This document shows positions 63,921 through 64,000 of a DNA stretch of 64,000 nt, piece by piece. Location: assembly GCF_003258595.1 (NCBI RefSeq), contig NZ_QHHQ01000002.1:558001-622000 (forward strand), written 5' to 3'. The first letter of the stretch is position 1, and each line of letters opens with the position of its first letter. The notes under the pieces were generated by a model. It searched no databases. It was not told the DNA's origin and saw only the letters and a program-made list of their open reading frames with translations. This stretch comes from Acuticoccus sediminis (lineage in GTDB: Bacteria; Pseudomonadota; Alphaproteobacteria; Rhizobiales; Amorphaceae). A program made the position numbers and the translations under genes.

Positions 63921-63929
63921 GTATACAGT
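63921..63929 (+). promoter_or_regulatory. GTATACAGT motif, 66 bases before the edge gene
   Basis: Second copy of the motif seen at 61216. TATACA at 63922-63927 with TTGAAG at 63900-63905 (16-base spacer) also makes a plausible sigma-70 promoter for the rightward gene at the window edge, so operator and promoter readings compete. Confidence 0.4.
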
Positions 63930-63984
63930 AGCATCCTGTTGCGCGCAAGCGTCGCCAGCACCGCCAGATCGTCGTAAATGCCAA

Positions 63985-64000
63985 GGGAGGAAACCATGGC
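63985..64000 (+). CDS. start of a gene cut by the window edge
   Basis: GGGAGG at 63985-63990, a five-base spacer and ATG at 63996 form a strong translation start with only five coding bases in view, so the product cannot be named. It is divergent from the amidohydrolase-flavin reductase pair. Confidence 0.5.

Overview
The window is GC-rich DNA with tight, same-strand operons, many 4-base ATGA/GTGA gene overlaps, and Shine-Dalgarno sites of the GGAGG type. Gene content (TRAP, tripartite tricarboxylate and ABC uptake systems, many LysR/GntR regulators, CaiB-type CoA transferase, CitE-like lyases, Ehu-type transporter, RTX proteins) points to a metabolically versatile alphaproteobacterium, probably a marine or soil member of the Hyphomicrobiales. 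That placement is inference from gene content. No rRNA, tRNA, CRISPR array, transposase or phage gene was seen.

Layout. 0-4.7 kb: end of an unknown gene, a DUF3291 protein, an ion-transporter-superfamily membrane protein, a flavodoxin-fold quinone reductase and its divergent LysR regulator. 4.8-13.1 kb: a leftward operon of an iron-type ABC importer (binding protein, fused permease, ATPase), a family III CoA transferase and two CitE-like lyases, with a divergent LysR gene; this looks like uptake, CoA activation and C-C cleavage of an organic acid. 13.1-18.0 kb: LysR gene divergent from an enolase-superfamily enzyme and a DctPQM TRAP transporter. 18.1-29.0 kb: a Dpp/Opp-type ABC importer with an embedded XRE-cupin regulator and an isocitrate-lyase/PEP-mutase-type lyase, divergent from a DAO-type flavin oxidase and LeuC/LeuD-like hydratase subunits.

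29.1-33.8 kb: a 38-residue membrane miniprotein and a secreted EF-hand protein, then the most unusual pair: a formylglycine-generating enzyme with both active-site cysteines followed by a sulfatase that carries the CSPSR modification site, has no signal peptide, and is fused to C-terminal RTX calcium-binding repeats, so it looks like a type I-secreted sulfatase matured in the cytosol. 34.0-39.2 kb: a second TRAP system, an M24-fold creatinase/ectoine-hydrolase-like protein and a LysR regulator. 39.3-45.2 kb: an Ehu-like amino-acid-type ABC importer whose ATPase gene lies on the opposite strand beside a MOSC-ferredoxin reductase fusion, and a GntR/FCD regulator. 45.4-50.4 kb: MBL hydrolase, TctABC and a GntR/UTRA regulator.

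50.6-64 kb: hotdog thioesterase and SDR divergent from TetR; thiolase; aquaporin Z; a degenerate EF-G paralogue; a protein made almost wholly of RTX repeats; an HPP-CBS membrane protein; a small exported AhpD-like protein; an HMG-CoA-lyase-like enzyme; an amidohydrolase/flavin reductase pair; and the first codon of a gene running off the right edge. Overall the region reads as a string of separate catabolic modules, each with its own transporter and regulator, plus two RTX exoproteins whose type I secretion machinery is not in the window.
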